Part shown: piece by piece, positions 32,446 through 40,626 of the stretch
Position numbering within the stretch: position 1 is the stretch's first letter
How the letters are laid out: the number at the start of each line of letters is the position of its first letter
The notes under the pieces: generated by a model
Database searches by the model: none
What the model saw: the letters and a program-made list of their open reading frames with translations, nothing else
Told to the model about the DNA's origin: nothing
Position numbers and translations under genes: made by a program
DNA from: Thiosocius teredinicola
GTDB lineage: Bacteria > Pseudomonadota > Gammaproteobacteria > Chromatiales > Chromatiaceae
Reading direction: 5' to 3'
Assembly: GCF_002009425.1 (NCBI RefSeq)
Contig: NZ_CP019936.1
Coordinates: 915,001 to 979,000 of the forward strand
Length of the DNA: 64,000 bases

Positions 32446-32892
32446 ATGGAATTTTCAGCGTTTAGTGAATGCGTTGAGAAAGCGAAAGCAGAGCATCCGA
32501 TTTGGTTCAAGGGTGAGCGTGAAGTTCCGGCAACTGAATCAGAATTACGGCAGTTTGAAAAACATTGTGCATGTGCGCTTCCGGCGGCTTTTCGACAATT
32601 TGCCTTGAACCACGGTTTTGGTCATTTCGGCTTTGTGTCGGTTCTCTCGATCCGCGCCGGAGAAGCAAGTATTTTGCAGCCAGCCAAGTATCTCGGTGAA
32701 TTAGCACACAGGTACTTACCGGTATCTGAGAATGGTTGCGGAGATTTCTACGCATTCGAAATAAAAAATGGAGCATGCTCTGAAACACTCTACTTCCTGG
32801 ATCACGAGCAAGCATATGCGGCGGTTCCAACGCGCTTCAGAAACTTCTTGGCCTTTGTGGCTGAGGAGGGCTTGAGGCGCTGTGAGCAATAA
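32446..32892 (+). CDS. SUKH (SMI1/KNR4) family protein
   Basis: A 148-aa soluble protein. Residues 26-60 (ATESELRQFEKHCACALPAA followed by FRQFALNHGFG) fit the SUKH signature: a charged helix, L-P-x-x-[FY]-R-x-F and N-G-[FG]. Later F-Y-A-F-E and F-x-x-F-L-A-F-V-A-E-E-G blocks also fit. SUKH proteins are best known as immunity proteins against polymorphic toxins. No toxin lies next to it, so here it would act as an orphan immunity protein, if at all. Confidence 0.85.
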   Translation: MEFSAFSECVEKAKAEHPIWFKGEREVPATESELRQFEKHCACALPAAFRQFALNHGFGHFGFVSVLSIRAGEASILQPAKYLGELAHRYLPVSENGCGDFYAFEIKNGACSETLYFLDHEQAYAAVPTRFRNFLAFVAEEGLRRCEQ

Positions 32893-32895
32893 TAG

Positions 32896-33027
32896 CCCTA
32901 ACAAGGCGTTCAAGCCGCTCGCTATGCTCGCTCGGACGCTCGGTACTCCACACCTTGTTGCGCATGGCTTCGCCATTGTTGCGCAAAAGGTGCTTCGCAC
33001 CGAGCGCCGCTTAACTGGGCGTTAGGT
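32896..33027 (+). repeat. attC 62, class R
   Basis: R'' CCCTAAC, R' GTTAGGT, 132 bp. Arms CTCGGTAC and GCACCGAG. Confidence 0.95.
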
Positions 33028-33033
33028 GTAAAA

Positions 33034-33462
33034 GTGCTGCAGCTGGAAGCTCGCAAACTATTCCGTGCGAATGGCCTCATAGATGATTTCGTAATCTATG
33101 GAACTGCAGGGGATTATGAAGAATTCGCCAAAGCGGTGGAATCAGCTCGTAGTGGAAAAACACCGATAAAGTTGGCTACAAGCTCCTCAATTTCGGTCGA
33201 AATATCACTTGGGAAGGGCGAAGAAACAGAGTTATTCACTTCGTTGCAAAATGCGAGGAACGAGTATCTTTCCATGGAGGATTGGGAGGGCCGAAATATC
33301 CTACGGGTGGTAGGTGGCAAGCAGGCTCTTCAGGAACTCTATCTATTCCTTGGCACCTTAGCTACTCGTAAAGAGGGCTATAGCTATTTGTCGGAGTACT
33401 CTAAGAGCCATACGTACTCAAGTATTTCGCCAGAGGTTAGGCTGCATGTGGAAAACACCTAA
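33034..33462 (+). CDS. Hypothetical soluble protein
   Basis: A 142-aa protein from GTG 33034. Pattern: strand-helix start (FVIYGTAGDYEEFAKAVESA), SISVEISLGKGEETELFTSL, then a helix with QALQELYLFLGTLATRKEG. No membrane segment. Resembles small immunity-type proteins in size and composition, without a specific match. Stop in R''. Confidence 0.75.
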   Translation: MLQLEARKLFRANGLIDDFVIYGTAGDYEEFAKAVESARSGKTPIKLATSSSISVEISLGKGEETELFTSLQNARNEYLSMEDWEGRNILRVVGGKQALQELYLFLGTLATRKEGYSYLSEYSKSHTYSSISPEVRLHVENT

Positions 33463-33588
33463 CAAGGCGTTCAAGCCGCTCGCTATGCTCGCTCGGACGC
33501 TCGGTACTCCGCACCTTGTTGCGCATGGCTTCGCCATTGTTGCGCAAACGGTACTCCATACCGAGCGCCGCTTAACTGGGCGTTATGC
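33457..33588 (+). repeat. attC 63, class R
   Basis: R'' ACCTAAC, R' GTTATGC, 132 bp. Confidence 0.95.
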
Positions 33589-34160
33589 AAGATAAAGGAA
33601 GAATCAAAGCCTGCAGGCACTGCGGCAAAGAAAACACCTATGAGTCGCCGGGTAAGTCCTACAAATGCGATGCCTGCGGCGAACTCATGGATTGGAGTCA
33701 TGAAATAGAATGCCGAAACTGTGGGGCACTCAACCACTTTATGCGTAGCGAGTTCGAAAATGGAAAATGCGTGAACTGCTATAAGCCAATAATTTGGACG
33801 TTAAAGCCCGAAACATACGTTCCCAATTCTCTACCGAAGAAAAAAAGGTTTATTGCGCTGCTAGCTGGCTTTGGTTTGCTGGCAATGTCCATTTATGGTG
33901 TTTTCACGCAACACTTGGTGTTATCGCATGGCAGCAGGTACTTTTCCGCGATTCGAAGGCGATATGAATTCTTCGGCTGGGAAGTTTCCTTGCCAGTCGT
34001 TGCGATGGTATTGGTGGGCACTGGGTTTCTCCTTATGATTGCTGACCATATTGATAAGCGAAATAACGAATACAGGTACCGAATGGCAATCACTGGTCTG
34101 TTTACGGTCGGTTACTTAGCCTATTTTGTCGCTTTCTTTTTCGGCGAAAGGGTTCGCTAG
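33585..34160 (+). CDS. Zinc-ribbon membrane protein
   Basis: A 191-aa protein with its ATG inside R'. N-terminal cytoplasmic part has cysteine pairs CRHC (10-13), CDAC (28-31), CRNC (43-46) and CVNC (62-65), giving two zinc ribbons. Three hydrophobic segments follow at about 86-108, 133-153 and 166-186. A short ERVR tail remains. The combination of ribbons and helices suggests a membrane-bound regulatory or scaffolding protein; family unknown. Confidence 0.8.
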   Translation: MQDKGRIKACRHCGKENTYESPGKSYKCDACGELMDWSHEIECRNCGALNHFMRSEFENGKCVNCYKPIIWTLKPETYVPNSLPKKKRFIALLAGFGLLAMSIYGVFTQHLVLSHGSRYFSAIRRRYEFFGWEVSLPVVAMVLVGTGFLLMIADHIDKRNNEYRYRMAITGLFTVGYLAYFVAFFFGERVR

Positions 34161-34170
34161 TGCAATGTAT

Positions 34171-34301
34171 GCATAACAAGTCGTTCAAGCCGCTCGCTAA
34201 GCTCGCTCGGACGCTTTGCACTCCGCACCTGCTGCGCATGCCTTCGGCATTGTTGCGCAGCCGGCGCTCCGCGCAAAGCGCCGCTTAACTGGGCGTTAGC
34301 C
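34171..34301 (+). repeat. attC 64, class T
   Basis: R'' GCATAAC, R' GTTAGCC, 131 bp. Confidence 0.95.
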
Positions 34302-34308
34302 CGAAAGA

Positions 34309-34836
34309 ATGAACATGGAAGTCATCGTAAGAAAAGCCAGCCTCGGCGATGAAGCATCTATAGCAAGAGTCCATGTGGCTGCGTGGCAGGCAGCCTACAC
34401 AGAGTTCATGGGCAGTGAGTTCTTAAATTCGCTGTCGATCGATCAAAGAAAAGAAATGTGGGAAAACGCTCTGAAACAACCGGGCGGCGGGAAGTATCTC
34501 GTTGCCGAGGTCCAAAACCACATTCAGGGCTTTGCTGTGTTCGGGCCGGCTCGCGACAGTGATCTAGATAAATCATCGAGCGAATTGGTGGCGCTCAACG
34601 TACATCCAGAATTCTGGCGCCAAAATCTTGGTACGAGTCTGTTGAAAAGGGTACTTGAGAGCGTTTCGAAAGAAAGCTACAAGTCGCTACATTTATGGGT
34701 CATAAAGGGCAACACGCCAGCTATCAAACTGTATGAGAGGTTTGGTTTTGAGTATTCTGGTAGAAGCAAAACAGATAGCAACCATTCCGGCAATCCGCTG
34801 CATGAGTTGCGCTATTCGAAATCGCTGGTGGGCTAA
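34309..34836 (+). CDS. GNAT acetyltransferase
   Basis: A 175-aa protein of the GNAT N-acetyltransferase superfamily. It has VIVRKASLGDEASIARVHVA at the start, LVALNVHPEFWRQNLGTSLL (about 87-106) with the acetyl-CoA loop R-x-x-x-L-G-T, LHLWVIKGNTPAIKLYERFG (123-142) and FEYSGR. The W-V-x-x-x-N-x-x-A-x-x-L-Y-x-x-x-G-F signature is typical of small-molecule or antibiotic GNATs. Substrate unknown. Acetyl-CoA binding is confidently predicted. Confidence 0.9.
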   Translation: MNMEVIVRKASLGDEASIARVHVAAWQAAYTEFMGSEFLNSLSIDQRKEMWENALKQPGGGKYLVAEVQNHIQGFAVFGPARDSDLDKSSSELVALNVHPEFWRQNLGTSLLKRVLESVSKESYKSLHLWVIKGNTPAIKLYERFGFEYSGRSKTDSNHSGNPLHELRYSKSLVG

Positions 34837-34962
34837 CAAAGCGTTCAAGCCGCTCGCTATGCTCGCTCGGACGTCCAGCACTCCGCGCCTTATTGCGTGT
34901 GGCTTCGCCATTTTCACGCAAACGGCGCTCCGAGCTGGCCGCCGCTTAACTGGGCGTTATGT
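34831..34962 (+). repeat. attC 65, class P
   Basis: R'' GGCTAAC, R' GTTATGT, 132 bp. Left box reads AACAAAGCG. Confidence 0.95.
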
Positions 34963-34979
34963 TCTGAAAGGAAGCACAA

Positions 34980-35531
34980 ATGAAATTTAAGAAACTGATT
35001 GTTCTGAGCGTGGTTGTATCGGCTGGTGGTTGCGCAAATCCGATCAATCAAGTCACGGCCGATAATTACCAGCAAACCTGCTTCGCGGCAGAGCATAATG
35101 GCAATCTTCTCGTGGCAGAGGAGGCATGTGGTCGTGCGCTAACCAATGTGGCGTGGGGAAATCTCGGCCCCGCTGAACAATCGCAGAAGCAGTACAACCT
35201 GGCCCGCATTAAACGCCAACTTGCTAAGTTTCCAGAGGCGGAGGAGCTTATGAAGCAATCCCTGGCAATAGAAGAATCCCTTCCTTCACCGTCACCCCTC
35301 CGAATCGGGCGCCGCCTCGTAGAGCTGTCGGCGTCACTCGCCGGGCAAGAAAAATGGAAGGAAGGTGCACCTTATTTAACTAGGGCCTACGAGTTAAGAG
35401 ATCATTTCTCACCTCGTGAGAAAAAGTACACGGCCGAGGTCCTTGCTGCTTACAGTGAAGAATTGCAGAGAGAAGGCAACACAGAAGCGGGTTTGAAGTT
35501 TGCCGCGATGGCATCAGCAATTGAAGAGTAA
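34980..35531 (+). CDS. TPR-like lipoprotein, copy 1
   Basis: A 183-aa protein. Lipoprotein signal MKFKKLIVLSVVVSAGGC (Cys 18). The mature part is helical with TPR-like pairs: NGNLLVAEEACGRALTNVAW, LAKFPEAEELMKQSLAIEES and WKEGAPYLTRAYELRDHFSP. Likely a protein-binding lipoprotein at the membrane. Two further copies lie at 39449 and 61700. A GAAAGGAAG ribosome-binding site precedes the ATG. The cassette plus the family A copy after it is duplicated at 39.4-40.6 kb. Confidence 0.9.
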   Translation: MKFKKLIVLSVVVSAGGCANPINQVTADNYQQTCFAAEHNGNLLVAEEACGRALTNVAWGNLGPAEQSQKQYNLARIKRQLAKFPEAEELMKQSLAIEESLPSPSPLRIGRRLVELSASLAGQEKWKEGAPYLTRAYELRDHFSPREKKYTAEVLAAYSEELQREGNTEAGLKFAAMASAIEE

Positions 35532-35533
35532 GA

Positions 35534-35665
35534 ACATAACAAGGCGTTCAAGCCGCTCGCTATGCTCGCTCGGACGCCCAGCACTCCGCACCGTGTTGCG
35601 TGTGGCTTCGCCATTTTCACGCAAACGGCGCTCCATGCTGAGCGCCGCTTAACTTGGCGTTAGAT
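35534..35665 (+). repeat. attC 66, class P hybrid
   Basis: R'' ACATAAC, R' GTTAGAT, 132 bp. Left arm CCCAGCAC, right arm ATGCTGAG. Same as attC 112. Confidence 0.95.
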
Positions 35666-35890
35666 GCGCACAAGTGAAAATGAATGCTGGCGAGCACGAA
35701 GGAATGAAAGTCCCACCGCGCAAGGTTCAGGTTTCGTGGTCCCGCCGGTGCGGCTAAAGTGAGTCATTCGGGGCCGCAATCTTAGATCGTCAGCGATTAT
35801 TCGCGGTACGTGGTGGCGGTGGTGCTTGATAACCGGTGGTCCATAATTAGCGAGTGCTTGCGAGTTATGAGATATGGAGGTTGTTTCGCA

Positions 35891-36178
35891 GTGCCAATAG
35901 GAAATGCAGCGGCAATCATTGAACATGGCAATTTCAATGCCGTGGAATCCGTCGAGCCAACGGGCATCGGTCTGGCCCAGTGCAGAATGTTCTGTTTGGC
36001 CTCCGAGTTAACGCATTTCCAAAAGCATCTAACAAGTCGGTCAAGCCGCTCGCTTACGCTCACTCGGACGTTTGGTACTCCGCACCGTTTTGCGCATGGC
36101 TTCGCCATCTTTGCGCAAACAGCGCTCCGCACCAAACGCCGCTTACCTGGGCGTTATGTTGAAAATGATCGCTCGTAG
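35891..36178 (+). CDS. Family A cassette, copy 7: GTG reading frame
   Basis: GTG 35891 follows ATATGGAGG; upstream codon TAT, so the frame is open back to 35810. It starts MPIGNAAAIIEHGNF, has the centre VEPTGIGLAQCRMF, then LASELTHFQKH, and passes the attC. Because the next cassette begins TTATG it ends at TAG 36176-36178. Cassette body 35660-36033, almost identical to copy 8. Confidence 0.5.
   Translation: MPIGNAAAIIEHGNFNAVESVEPTGIGLAQCRMFCLASELTHFQKHLTSRSSRSLTLTRTFGTPHRFAHGFAIFAQTALRTKRRLPGRYVENDRS
36027..36159 (+). repeat. attC 67, class K
   Basis: R'' ATCTAAC, R' GTTATGT, 133 bp. Identical to attC 75 up to R'. Confidence 0.95.
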
Positions 36179-36593
36179 AATGAGGCCAATCGTCGGCTTT
36201 TTCATTCTCGTATTCGTGAGTGGGGTCATGGCAGAAGAATCAATAGGCATAGATAAAAGAACGCAACATGGCTTCACCCAGTTAGTCCATGTCACTGATG
36301 AGCCGCATATTCTAGGAGTCACCGTATCGCAAGAAGAACCGCAACTTTGGGTCGTGTTTATCAATGTTGCTGAGTTCGTGCGAGAAGAACCTCTTGAAAC
36401 CGAATTTCGCAGCACAGTGGAAAGATCCTTATCTGGCGTGAATGGTGTCAAATCTGTAGAAGAAGCAGATCGCGAGGTTTGGGTTGTTGAAGGCAGTGTT
36501 CAAGGTGAAGAATTGATGCGGGCTACCGTGTCGGGGTTGAAAACCATCCACGAGAAACTAAAAGCTTATGTGGAATCTATCTTCAATCCGTAA
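36156..36593 (+). CDS. Secreted hypothetical protein
   Basis: A 145-aa protein with ATG inside R' (ATG 36165 is an alternative). Signal peptide MLKMIARRMRPIVGFFILVF to about residue 27 (VMA-EE). The mature domain alternates strands (LWVVFINVAEF, VWVVEGSV) and a C-terminal helix. Periplasmic; family unknown. Confidence 0.75.
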   Translation: MLKMIARRMRPIVGFFILVFVSGVMAEESIGIDKRTQHGFTQLVHVTDEPHILGVTVSQEEPQLWVVFINVAEFVREEPLETEFRSTVERSLSGVNGVKSVEEADREVWVVEGSVQGEELMRATVSGLKTIHEKLKAYVESIFNP

Positions 36594-36595
36594 CA

Positions 36596-36728
36596 ACATA
36601 ACAATGCGGTCAAGCCGTTCGCTTACGCTCACTCGGACGTTTGGTACTCCGCGGGCGCTTGCGCATGGCTACGCCATGTTTGCGCAGCGCCAGCTCCGTA
36701 CCAAACGCCGCTTACCTTGGCGTTAGGC
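36596..36728 (+). repeat. attC 68, class K
   Basis: R'' ACATAAC, R' GTTAGGC, 133 bp. Left box AACAATGCG. Confidence 0.95.
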
Positions 36729-36734
36729 AAGGGA

Positions 36735-37055
36735 ATGAAAGCAGAAGAAGTCGAGCTTCATGATGCCATTTTGGATGGCCTATCAATCAACTACCCAGAA
36801 AGAAGGGTCGAGTTGAGCATTTCCTACTATCCGGAGGCAGAACACTCGAAAACAAGGGTGCCAGCAAAGATCGTGTTTAAGGGCGTTGAAAATGTTAGCG
36901 AGATTGCCAATTTCATCGATCTCGAGAGAAACCGCAGCGCAGGCAACATTACATACTGGCATCCAGCAACGAAGGGAGGCACTACGTACATCTATCTGGT
37001 AAGTGGAGTGCTTGCGATTACGGCAAAATCCTTAAAGGTGAAAATGAATGCCTAA
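36735..37055 (+). CDS. Small beta-rich hypothetical protein
   Basis: A 106-aa soluble protein. It opens with VELHDAILDGLSINYPERRV, followed by VELSISYYPEA, IVFKGVENVSEI and NITYWHPATKGGTTYIYLVS. The E-L-H-D-x-x-L-x-x-I start and F-x-G-V are typical of a widespread uncharacterised small beta family. AAGGG precedes the ATG. Stop in R''. Confidence 0.8.
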   Translation: MKAEEVELHDAILDGLSINYPERRVELSISYYPEAEHSKTRVPAKIVFKGVENVSEIANFIDLERNRSAGNITYWHPATKGGTTYIYLVSGVLAITAKSLKVKMNA

Positions 37056-37181
37056 CAAGTTGTTCAAGCCGTTCGCTACGCTCACTCGGACATTCGGCAC
37101 TCCGCGCCTGCTCGGGCATGGCTTCGCCATTCTGCCCAAGCAAGCGCTCCACGCCGAATGCCGCTTAACCTGGCGTTATAG
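37050..37181 (+). repeat. attC 69, class A
   Basis: R'' GCCTAAC, R' GTTATAG, 132 bp. R' does not exactly complement the R'' of the next site. Confidence 0.95.
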
Positions 37182-37194
37182 GCAGTAGGGTTAA

Positions 37195-37668
37195 GTGGAA
37201 ATTTCCGAGTACCTAAAAGAGTTTGCTGGGCTTGTGCGCAACTTCTGCAATTTCTGTGAACAAGCGCCGGCTAAGAATGGCGACGAAAGGCAAGCCATTC
37301 AGTTTGTAGCTGCACTATATGCGAGCGCGCATCTTTTGCAGAAGCGTGTTGGTGTCAACTATGCTGGGCCAACGGTGTCTAGTGAAATCGCTAACGCGGT
37401 ATACAAGCGGTTCGGGAGCCTAGCCTTCAACTACTACCGCATGGTTGGTGATCCCGAGCAGATCCCGGGGCAAGAGCCTGTTGTCGGAGATCTAGCCGAT
37501 GATCTTCGCGATATCTACGTTGATCTGAAATCGGGGCTGTCGGTGTTCGATGCGGGGTGCGAAGCTCAAGCGGAAGATGAATGGCGTATTACCTTCTACC
37601 TTCACTGGGGGCAACACGCCGCCAATGTGATCTTTGTTCTCAACAGGTACGGAGTTCCAGATACGTGA
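37195..37668 (+). CDS. DUF5063-like protein
   Basis: A 157-aa all-helical soluble protein from GTG 37195. Blocks: FAGLVRNFCNFCEQAP (10-25), FVAALYASAHLLQKRVG (41-57), DDLRDIYVDLKSGLSVFDAG (about 100-119) and WRITFYLHWGQHAANVIFVL (129-148). The D-L-x-D-I-Y-x-D-L-K-x-G-L and W-G-x-H-A motifs match DUF5063, a family without known function. Confidence 0.85.
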   Translation: MEISEYLKEFAGLVRNFCNFCEQAPAKNGDERQAIQFVAALYASAHLLQKRVGVNYAGPTVSSEIANAVYKRFGSLAFNYYRMVGDPEQIPGQEPVVGDLADDLRDIYVDLKSGLSVFDAGCEAQAEDEWRITFYLHWGQHAANVIFVLNRYGVPDT

Positions 37669-37671
37669 AGC

Positions 37672-37803
37672 CCATAACAAGTCGTTCAAGCCGCTCGCTA
37701 TGCTCGCTCGGACACCTAGCACTCCGCACCTGCTTGCGCCTGCCTTCGGCATTATGGCGCAGCAGGCGCTCCGCGCTAGGTGCCGCTTAACCTGGCGTTA
37801 GCG
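37672..37803 (+). repeat. attC 70, class L
   Basis: R'' CCATAAC, R' GTTAGCG, 132 bp. Expected R'' would be CTATAAC. Confidence 0.95.
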
Positions 37804-37822
37804 CAAAAAGGAGAATGGAGAA

Positions 37823-38224
37823 ATGGATAAGAACACTACGCATCTTGCAGGGGAGTTCCTCGTAGCTGGTGAATTGTCTCGGCGAGGTTTGTCTGTGTCG
37901 ATTACCTTCGGCAACGCAAAGTCCGTAGACATCGTGGCTCAATCACAAACCAACACATACAGCATTGATGCGAAAGCGGTTAGGTCAAAAAGCAACTGGC
38001 CACTCTCGAGGGCCTCAGTGGTTCCTACTATCTATTACGTTTTCGTCTATTTGGGCTCAGAACGGAAAATTAAGAATGGAGAAAGCGCTGAGTATTTCGT
38101 TGTCCCTGGCACGGAGCTAGTCAAAAAAGGGTTGGTGTCGCAATGGGCTGGAGGTCGAAGCGGTGTAACTTACAAGGCATTATCGAGTATTCAGCAGGGT
38201 GATCCTTGGTCAGTGTTCAAGTGA
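37823..38224 (+). CDS. Possible PD-(D/E)XK nuclease-fold protein
   Basis: A 133-aa protein. It opens with HLAGEFLVAGELSRRGLSVS (residues 7-26), then S-V-D-I-V-A (33-38), then S-I-D-A-K-A-V (48-54): a conserved glutamate in the first helix, an aspartate, and D-x-K, the core arrangement of the PD-(D/E)XK nuclease fold. VVPGTELVK follows. Similar short proteins are annotated as restriction-endonuclease-like. GGAGAA precedes the ATG. Catalysis is not proven, and no methylase lies nearby. Confidence 0.75.
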   Translation: MDKNTTHLAGEFLVAGELSRRGLSVSITFGNAKSVDIVAQSQTNTYSIDAKAVRSKSNWPLSRASVVPTIYYVFVYLGSERKIKNGESAEYFVVPGTELVKKGLVSQWAGGRSGVTYKALSSIQQGDPWSVFK

Positions 38225-38225
38225 G

Positions 38226-38360
38226 CGCTAACAAGGCGGTCAAGCCGTTCGCCTGCGGCTCACTCGGACGTTCAGCACTCCGCGCCTGCTCGGGCCTGGC
38301 TTCGCCATGTTGGCCCGATCAGTCGCTCCATGCTGAACGCCGCTTACCTTGGCGTTAGCT
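38226..38360 (+). repeat. attC 71, class A variant
   Basis: R'' CGCTAAC, R' GTTAGCT, 135 bp. Arms GTTCAGCAC and ATGCTGAAC. Confidence 0.95.
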
Positions 38361-38406
38361 CCAAAAATATTCATATCGAGATCGGATCAAATGTGCGGTT
38401 CAAGGA

Positions 38407-38709
38407 ATGATTAAGAGAATCTGCCCAAATTGTCAGGAGCAAGTTCTGGATGAAAAGCTGCTTGAAGATGGCGGGTTGATCAATACATCGAAATGCCCCG
38501 AATGCGGTAATGGCTGCGTAAGGCTCAATATTTTCTACTGGCCTTTGTATCCCCTAATTGATTTAACGATTTTTCTTGTCGTATTCATTTTTCATGGTGT
38601 AGCTTGGACCTTAGGCGCTATGGCGGTAGCCTTTGTTTACTGGGTGTTGGTTGAAAAATGGAAGCTAAACGAAAGATATGGCCCGGTTTTCAAATGGCAT
38701 GGAGCATAG
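38407..38709 (+). CDS. Zinc-ribbon protein with two membrane helices
   Basis: A 100-aa protein. CPNC (residues 6-9) and CPEC (31-34) form a zinc ribbon. Hydrophobic segments follow at about 45-63 and 67-85, then a basic/aromatic tail. The leader of 46 nt is longer than in most cassettes and ends AAGGA before the ATG. Family unknown. Confidence 0.8.
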   Translation: MIKRICPNCQEQVLDEKLLEDGGLINTSKCPECGNGCVRLNIFYWPLYPLIDLTIFLVVFIFHGVAWTLGAMAVAFVYWVLVEKWKLNERYGPVFKWHGA

Positions 38710-38840
38710 AGCTAACAAGGCGTTCAAGCCGCTCGCTATGCTCGCTCGGACGCTTTGCACTCCGCACCTGCTGCGCATGCCTTCGGCATGGTTGCGCAGC
38801 GGGCGCTCCGCGCAAAGCGCCGCTTAACTGGGCGTTAGGT
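38710..38840 (+). repeat. attC 72, class T
   Basis: R'' AGCTAAC, R' GTTAGGT, 131 bp. Confidence 0.95.
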
Positions 38841-38848
38841 GCCTTTCG

Positions 38849-39292
38849 GTGATTCCAGATTTCCGTATCCGGCAGCTTCGCGACAAGTACTTAGAGCTTG
38901 TGCAACTCGAAGTTGAAGAGTTTGGCGTGAAACCCACCGAGGTAAGGCATTTGATAGGTCGGCTAGGTGAGTTCGAGTGTGCGCTGAGGGTGGGAGGTAC
39001 TCTTGCACATCGCGCCAACCAGCATGGCTTCGATGTCGTCGCGCCTGATGGCCGTCGAATCAGCGTTAAGGCTACCGCTCAAAAATCTGGTTTTATTGCC
39101 ATCTCGTTGAAAACACTCGCACTCGCAGATGATCTAATGTTACTGCAATACCAGGCCGGAGAACTTTCTCTGGTGTACTACGGCTGCATAAAGGAAGCAG
39201 TGGCGGTTGCGAGGAGATACGAGCAGGCAGGAAAGTATGAGCTCGATATTGCGAAAGCGCGTAGCCTTGCTGCGCAGAATCCAGCGAGTTGA
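38849..39292 (+). CDS. Possible PD-(D/E)XK nuclease-fold protein (DUF6998-like)
   Basis: A 147-aa protein from GTG 38849. A helical N-terminus precedes G-R-L-G-E-F-E-C-A-L-R-V-G-G (52-65), then GFDVVAPDGRRISVKATAQK (76-95): Glu in helix 1, G-x-D, and x-V-K, consistent with the PD-(D/E)XK core. The combination R-L-G-E and D-x-V-x-P-D-G-R-R-I-x-V-K is seen in a family of uncharacterised nuclease-like proteins. No ribosome-binding site is evident. Confidence 0.7.
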   Translation: MIPDFRIRQLRDKYLELVQLEVEEFGVKPTEVRHLIGRLGEFECALRVGGTLAHRANQHGFDVVAPDGRRISVKATAQKSGFIAISLKTLALADDLMLLQYQAGELSLVYYGCIKEAVAVARRYEQAGKYELDIAKARSLAAQNPAS

Positions 39293-39299
39293 ATATGGC

Positions 39300-39431
39300 A
39301 CCTAACAAGGCGTTCAAGCCGCTCGCTATGCTCGCTCGGACGTCCAGCACTCCGCACCGTGTTGCGTGTGGCTTCGCCATTTTCACGCAAACGGCGCTCC
39401 GCACTGGGCGCCGCTTAACTGGGCGTTATGT
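39300..39431 (+). repeat. attC 73, class P
   Basis: R'' ACCTAAC, R' GTTATGT, 132 bp. Confidence 0.95.
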
Positions 39432-39448
39432 TCTGAAAGGAAGCACAA

Positions 39449-40000
39449 ATGAAATTTGAGAAGTTAATTGTTCTGAGCGTGGTTGTATCGGCTGGTGGTT
39501 GCGCTAATCCGATCAATCAAGTCACGGCCGATAACTACCAGCAAACCTGCTTCGCGGCAGAGCATAATGGCAATCTTCTCGTGGCAGAGGAGGCATGTGG
39601 TCGTGCGCTAACCAATGTGGCGTGGGGAAATCTCGGGCCCGCTGAGCAATCACAGAAGCAGTACAATCTGGCCCGAATTAAACGGCAACTTGCCAAGTTC
39701 CCAGAGGCGGAAGCGCTTATGAAGCAATCATTGGCAATCGAAGAATCCCTTCCTTCACCGTCGCCACTCCGAATTGGGCGCCGCCTCGTTGAACTGTCAG
39801 CGTCACTCGCCGGGCAAGAAAAATGGAATGAAGGTGCACCCTATTTAACTAGGGCCTACGAGTTAAGAGATCATTTCTCACCTCTTGAGAAAAAATACAC
39901 GGCCGAGGTCCTTGCTGCTTACAGCGAAGAGTTTCAGAGTGAAGGCAACGCAGAAGCAGGTTCGAAGTTTGCCGCGATGGCATCAGTAATTGAAGAATAA
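39449..40000 (+). CDS. TPR-like lipoprotein, copy 2
   Basis: A 183-aa protein about 95 percent identical to copies 1 and 3; most nucleotide differences are synonymous. Replacements include K to E at residue 4 and a few charge changes near the C-terminus (EEFQSEGNAEAGSKF). Of the three copies this is the most diverged. Its cassette carries a chimeric attC instead of the one shared by copies 1 and 3. Confidence 0.9.
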   Translation: MKFEKLIVLSVVVSAGGCANPINQVTADNYQQTCFAAEHNGNLLVAEEACGRALTNVAWGNLGPAEQSQKQYNLARIKRQLAKFPEAEALMKQSLAIEESLPSPSPLRIGRRLVELSASLAGQEKWNEGAPYLTRAYELRDHFSPLEKKYTAEVLAAYSEEFQSEGNAEAGSKFAAMASVIEE

Positions 40001-40002
40001 GA

Positions 40003-40134
40003 ACATAACAAGGCGTTCAAGTCGCTCGCTATGCTCGCTCGGACGCCCAGCACTCCGCGCCGTGTTGCGCATGGCTTCGCCATTGTTGCGCAAACGGCGC
40101 TCCGCACTTTGCGCCGCTTAACTGGGCGTTAGAT
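40003..40134 (+). repeat. attC 74, chimeric P/T
   Basis: R'' ACATAAC, R' GTTAGAT, 132 bp. Left arm CCCAGCAC (class P), right arm GCACTTTGCG (class T-like), so the outer part of the stem mispairs. Confidence 0.9.
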
Positions 40135-40359
40135 GCGCACAAGTGAAAATGAATGCTGGCGAGCACGAAGGAATGAAAGTCCCACCGCGCAAGGTTCAGG
40201 TTTCGTGGTCCCGCCGGTGCGGCTAAAGTGAGTCATTCGGGGCCGCAATCTTAGATCGTCAGCGATTATTCGCGGTACGTGGTGGCGGTGGTGCTTGATA
40301 ACCGGTGGTCCATAATTAGCGAGTGCTTGCGAGTTATGAGATATGGAGGTTGTTTCGCA

Positions 40360-40626
40360 GTGCCAATAGGAAATGCAGCGGCAATCATTGAACATGGCAA
40401 TTTCAATGCCGTGGAATCCGTCGAGCCAACGGGCATCGGTCTGGCCCAGTGCAGAATGTTCTGTTTGGCCTCCGAGTTAACGCATTTCCAAAAGCATCTA
40501 ACAAGTCGGTCAAGCCGCTCGCTTACGCTCACTCGGACGTTTGGTACTCCGCACCGTTTTGCGCATGGCTTCGCCATCTTTGCGCAAACAGCGCTCCGCA
40601 CCAAACGCCGCTTACCTGGGCGTTAG
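40360..40626 (+). CDS. Family A cassette, copy 8: 88-codon GTG reading frame
   Basis: Same reading frame as copy 7 over the 46 cassette-encoded codons; ends at TAG of R' because the next cassette begins TTAG. Cassette body 40129-40502. Confidence 0.5.
   Translation: MPIGNAAAIIEHGNFNAVESVEPTGIGLAQCRMFCLASELTHFQKHLTSRSSRSLTLTRTFGTPHRFAHGFAIFAQTALRTKRRLPGR

Noticed and set aside
35660-35926. Minus-strand 88-codon frame, identical at 40129-40395
   Set aside because: It is antisense to the family A leader and present only because copies 7 and 8 are near-identical; the other copies do not preserve it.
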